Below, piece by piece: positions 61,079 through 64,000 of a stretch of 64,000 bases of DNA. The notes below the pieces were generated by a model. The model searched no databases, was not told the DNA's origin, and saw only the letters and a program-made list of their open reading frames with translations. Each line of letters starts with the position of its first letter. Position 1 is the first letter of the stretch. Location: NCBI RefSeq assembly GCF_023168405.1, contig NZ_AP025285.1, positions 372,001 through 436,000 on the forward strand, given 5' to 3'. Made by a program: the position numbers and the translations under genes. The stretch comes from Leptogranulimonas caecicola (lineage in GTDB: Bacteria; Actinomycetota; Coriobacteriia; Coriobacteriales; Atopobiaceae).

Positions 61079-62992
61079 TCAGTGAATGCCGGGCCACACG
61101 GCGCCGGTGGCAGGCTTGGGGTCGTCGGTGTTCTTCTCGGTAGAGGGAATGACGCCGTATTCCAGCAGCAAATCGTAGATGTCGGTGCCCTCGATTGCTT
61201 TGAGGCCACGGGAGAGCATGAGCTTTTCCAAGAGGCTCATGTTCATGTCGGTGGCGGGCTTGCCGTCGCGCAGCATCACGGTGGCGTTGAGCAGGCAGCG
61301 TAGGTCAAAGGCGCTACCCCAGACCTCGGGGACGCCTCGGTCGATGTCCAGCAGGGTGTAGACGGCCTCCATGCCGGTGCGCATGGAGTACTCGGTGGTG
61401 AAGATGGTGTCTCGCGGAGTCTCTGCAAACTGACCTATGAAGGCGAAGTTCTTGGCGCCTTCCGGCACCACCAGCGGGCGGTCGCCGGCGGCGCGAGGCA
61501 TGAAGAATGCCGTGATATAGGGCATCATGCAGGGCACGGTGTTGGCGCTCTTCTCGGCAAGGTCCTCGATCTGGTCCTCGGGCACGCCCAGGTGATAGAG
61601 CCACTCCTCGCAGATCTCCTTGCCGGTGCACTGGCGCATGGGCTTCTGGATGTAGTTGCCGGGCTTATCGGTAAAGAGAGAGTAGACCCACACGCACACA
61701 GTGCCGGGCTTTTGCTCCTTGAACTGGGGCTGGCGGTTGATGGTCCAGGAGAGCAGCCAGTTGGAGTCCTCCACGCTCACGATGCCGCCGGTGACCACGC
61801 CGCCGGAGAGCGGGTCGCGCTTGCAGATCTTCTCGATATAGGGCAGGATGCGCTCGTCCAAGGTGGTGATGGTAGCGCTCTCCCAGTTGGAGAGCTCGGG
61901 GGTTGAGCAGAACTTCTCGGGATGGCCAAAGTCGGGGCTTTGGGCGGCGATGCGCTTCCAAAGGTCCCAGCCGTCGCCGTCGCAGAGCTCGGGGGCGAAG
62001 GCAGCGGGGGTGTCCTGGTCGCCAAAGGTGGAGTGGGCCACACAGCTGCCAGGGGTGATGAAGACCAGGTCGTTTTCAGAGAGTTCGATGGTCTCCTCAG
62101 CGCCCGGCTCTACCTGGCCGCCGCCTGGCACCCCGGTGGCGGCGTCTTGGGCTGCCTGGCTCTCGTTGCGGCGCAGCTTGATTTGGGTGGCCAGCTTGCG
62201 GTTGTCGCTCTTGGCCTCGTCAACCGAGAAGCGCACGTCGGTCACATGGGTGTTGTACTGGAAGTCCACACCGGCCTTCTCCAGATAGCGCACCATGGGA
62301 AGGATCATGGACTCGTACTGGTTGTAGCGGGTGAAACGCAGGGCGCTGAAGTCGGGCAGCCCGCCCACATGGTGGATGAAGCGGGTGATGTAGCGCTTCA
62401 TCTCCAGGGCGCTATGCCAGTTCTCGAAGGCGAACATGGTGCGCCAATAGAGCCAGAAATTGCTGTTCAGAACCTCGTCAGAGAAATACTCGGTGATCTT
62501 TTTGTCCTGAAGTTCTTCTTCGGGGGTGAAGAAGAGCTTCATGATCTCCATGCAGCCCTTGTCGGACAGGTTGAACTTGTTGTTGGTATGGGCGTCTTGG
62601 CCGCGATCCTTGGTGGCGCGGCAGAGCGAGTAGTTGGGGTCGCGCTTGTTGAGCCAGTAGTAGTAGTCGAGCACGCTCACATTCTCGTCTTCAAACGAGG
62701 GGATGTCGCGGAAGAGATCCCACATGACCTCGAAGTGGTTGTCCATCTCGCGACCGCCGCGCATGGTGTAGCCCAGCTGCGCATAGTCCCAGCCGTCGCA
62801 GGCGCCGCCGGCCCTGGGGTCGCGCTCCAGAACATGGATGTTCTTGCCAGGCATCTGGCCGTCGCGCACCAAAAAGCACGCTGCCGATAAGCCCGCCAAG
62901 CCGCTGCCTACGATATAGGCGTGCTTGGATTCCACTCCTTCCGGCTTCAAAGGATGGGCGAAGGCTTCGTAGTTGCCGCTGGAATAGTACAT
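61079..62992 (-). CDS. ohyA: Oleate hydratase (FAD-dependent)
   Basis: This 637-residue enzyme adds water to the cis-9 double bond of oleate and related fatty acids to give hydroxy fatty acids, a detoxifying step in gut bacteria and lactobacilli. It was long called myosin-cross-reactive antigen. The start is MYYSSGNYEAFAHP; the FAD motif is IVGSGLAGLSAACFLVRDG, followed by RDPRAGGACDGWDY. Length matches the family (about 570-650). GAGGAGG precedes the ATG at 62992. The gene is bounded by hairpins on both sides. Confidence 0.96.
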   Translation of the reverse strand: MYYSSGNYEAFAHPLKPEGVESKHAYIVGSGLAGLSAACFLVRDGQMPGKNIHVLERDPRAGGACDGWDYAQLGYTMRGGREMDNHFEVMWDLFRDIPSFEDENVSVLDYYYWLNKRDPNYSLCRATKDRGQDAHTNNKFNLSDKGCMEIMKLFFTPEEELQDKKITEYFSDEVLNSNFWLYWRTMFAFENWHSALEMKRYITRFIHHVGGLPDFSALRFTRYNQYESMILPMVRYLEKAGVDFQYNTHVTDVRFSVDEAKSDNRKLATQIKLRRNESQAAQDAATGVPGGGQVEPGAEETIELSENDLVFITPGSCVAHSTFGDQDTPAAFAPELCDGDGWDLWKRIAAQSPDFGHPEKFCSTPELSNWESATITTLDERILPYIEKICKRDPLSGGVVTGGIVSVEDSNWLLSWTINRQPQFKEQKPGTVCVWVYSLFTDKPGNYIQKPMRQCTGKEICEEWLYHLGVPEDQIEDLAEKSANTVPCMMPYITAFFMPRAAGDRPLVVPEGAKNFAFIGQFAETPRDTIFTTEYSMRTGMEAVYTLLDIDRGVPEVWGSAFDLRCLLNATVMLRDGKPATDMNMSLLEKLMLSRGLKAIEGTDIYDLLLEYGVIPSTEKNTDDPKPATGAVWPGIH

Positions 62993-63014
62993 GCATCCTC
63001 CTCTGAGGTAAGAA

Positions 63015-63055
63015 AGGTGCCCCAACCCTCTCTTAGATAAAGGGCTAGGGCACCT
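63015..63055. terminator. Terminator of the serine carboxypeptidase gene
   Basis: AGGTGCCC...CCCT pairs with AGGG...GGGCACCT with a small internal loop. It lies just past the peptidase stop on the minus strand. Confidence 0.65.
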
Positions 63056-63073
63056 GGTTATGGGCGAGAACGG

Positions 63074-64000
63074 TTAGTTTTGGTGGCGAAGCTCGTAGAA
63101 CTTTTGGAGCACTGGCGTGGTGTCTTCGAGGGCAGGGGTGTCGGCATAGAGCATGTGGCCGTTGGAAGACTCATGCCAGAGGATCTGGCGGGAGAGGTCC
63201 TCGGGCAGGTACATCTTGGCCATGTCGTGGATGACGTTCCAATAGGGGGTGGCGCCGTCGTGGCGTCCGCCCAAGAAGATGACGTGGCTGGTGGGGTTGC
63301 GGCGGAGAGCCGTAGCGATGTCGAAGGCCACGTTGGGCATGGGGGCGCTGCCGACGCCGGGCATGTTGTGATTCCAATTCCAGGACTCGTTGACCTCGAT
63401 GTTCAGGCCGCAGTAGTTGGGGTAGCCCTTAAAGCCCATATCGCGCAGGAGCTTTTGGTAGACCTCGTTGTAGACCACCTGGATTGCGTCGTAAGAGGGG
63501 TCTTCCATCTGGAAGAAGCCCAGGTCGCCCTGGATGGGCTGGTAGACCTGCTCGGTGAAGCGGGTGTCGTAGCGACCGTGGGAGAGACCCTTGTCCTGAG
63601 AGAAGTGGGCACGGAACTCGAAGAGGTCGATGCGCAGCTTGCGGGCCATGATGAAGTCCACAGGCAGGCCGCAGAACTCATGCATCTGCTCGGCGACCTC
63701 CTGCATCTTGTCTTGAGGCAGGTTGCCGGCGATGGTGAGGGCGTTGATATAGGTGTTGTTGACAAAGTCCATGGCCTGGCCAAACCAGGTCTCAGGGTCG
63801 ACGCCCTGGCCAACGACACCGGCCGACTGGGCGGTGGCGGCCATGACCGGGAACATGCCGGCGTAGTAGTCGTCGTTGCCCGGCAGCATCACGGCGTAGT
63901 CCAAGATGGAGGACTGCTCCACCACGCCGTCCACGCCTACGCCGCGCTCGCCCAGCAGGCGATAGACCACCGCTGCGCGGGTGGTGCCGTAGGACTCGCC
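63074..64000 (-). CDS. S10-like serine carboxypeptidase, 3' part
   Basis: The gene runs off the right edge; 308 residues are visible. The nucleophile motif GESYGTTRAAV is at the very edge, the Asp in LGGRHDGATPYWN and the His in SSNGHMLYAD complete the triad. The family removes C-terminal residues from peptides; bacterial members are little studied. The N-terminal half, including any signal peptide, is outside the window. Confidence 0.9.
   Translation of the reverse strand, partial: GESYGTTRAAVVYRLLGERGVGVDGVVEQSSILDYAVMLPGNDDYYAGMFPVMAATAQSAGVVGQGVDPETWFGQAMDFVNNTYINALTIAGNLPQDKMQEVAEQMHEFCGLPVDFIMARKLRIDLFEFRAHFSQDKGLSHGRYDTRFTEQVYQPIQGDLGFFQMEDPSYDAIQVVYNEVYQKLLRDMGFKGYPNYCGLNIEVNESWNWNHNMPGVGSAPMPNVAFDIATALRRNPTSHVIFLGGRHDGATPYWNVIHDMAKMYLPEDLSRQILWHESSNGHMLYADTPALEDTTPVLQKFYELRHQN

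Noticed and set aside
61922-62890. 322-codon frame opposite the oleate hydratase gene
   Set aside because: Antisense shadow of a certain gene; low-complexity Val/Ala/Gly product without motifs.

Overview
The window looks like a chromosomal segment of a high-GC, anaerobic or microaerophilic actinobacterium, most likely class Coriobacteriia (an Olsenella/Atopobium/Collinsella-type organism). This is an inference from gene content and composition: a single-chain PurL of 1255 residues, hybrid-cluster protein with an adjacent Crp/Fnr regulator, catabolic-type carbamate kinase, an LCP wall ligase, C69 dipeptidase, oleate hydratase, a fused MsrAB, and GC-rich codon use outside one island. No rRNA, tRNA or CRISPR array was seen.

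Layout. 0-9 kb: a pilus/signalling block reading rightward: end of a pilus-type gene, small membrane protein, PilT-like ATPase, PAS-GGDEF diguanylate cyclase, a hybrid sensor kinase split by an exact 70-bp tandem duplication, transglutaminase-fold lipoprotein, REC-HD-GYP phosphodiesterase and a stand-alone Hpt protein. Together these read as a multistep phosphorelay feeding c-di-GMP turnover, perhaps controlling pili. 9-18.4 kb: housekeeping genes (purL, ZIP metal transporter, a CmpB-like membrane protein, LCP protein, guaA).

18.7-35.8 kb: an accessory island of lower GC. It opens with inverted-repeat operators and a type I restriction-modification operon arranged half-S, hsdM, hsdS, tyrosine recombinase, second hsdS without a start codon, hsdR. 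The two hsdS copies share three direct repeats (start, centre, end), and the recombinase gene lies between them behind a hairpin that covers its ribosome binding site. This is the best candidate here for a switchable system; because the repeats are direct, excision, exchange or gene conversion is expected rather than inversion. The island then holds a DUF262 relic, a DUF4926 protein, an unrecognised protein with a PD-(D/E)XK-like motif, a RelB-type antitoxin with a dead YafQ-like toxin, a 645-residue protein with a hydrophobic-repeat N-terminus and TerB-like middle, a DUF4177 protein, a three-repeat Ltp-family lipoprotein, a second RelB antitoxin with another dead YafQ toxin, and a four-helix membrane protein.

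35.9-64 kb: mixed metabolic and stress genes: HIT protein, carbamate kinase, hydrolase, acetyltransferases, metallo-beta-lactamase-fold protein, an intact RelB/Doc module, Crp/Fnr regulator divergent from hcp, Sel1-repeat protein, MFS exporter, XRE regulator, HIRAN protein, NiaR-type regulator, nitroreductase, msrAB, C69 dipeptidase, SDR, tag, DUF1893, a lipoprotein, CorA, oleate hydratase and a serine carboxypeptidase running off the right edge.

Gene decay is common: an hxlR/snoaL pair fused at a deletion point, a nadB-nadC remnant with a G-tract frameshift beside an intact NAD regulator, and a cell-wall sorting-signal relic. Several intergenic regions carry perfect inverted repeats and degenerate short repeats, especially 14.8-15.3, 43.9-44.45 and 58.0-58.5 kb.
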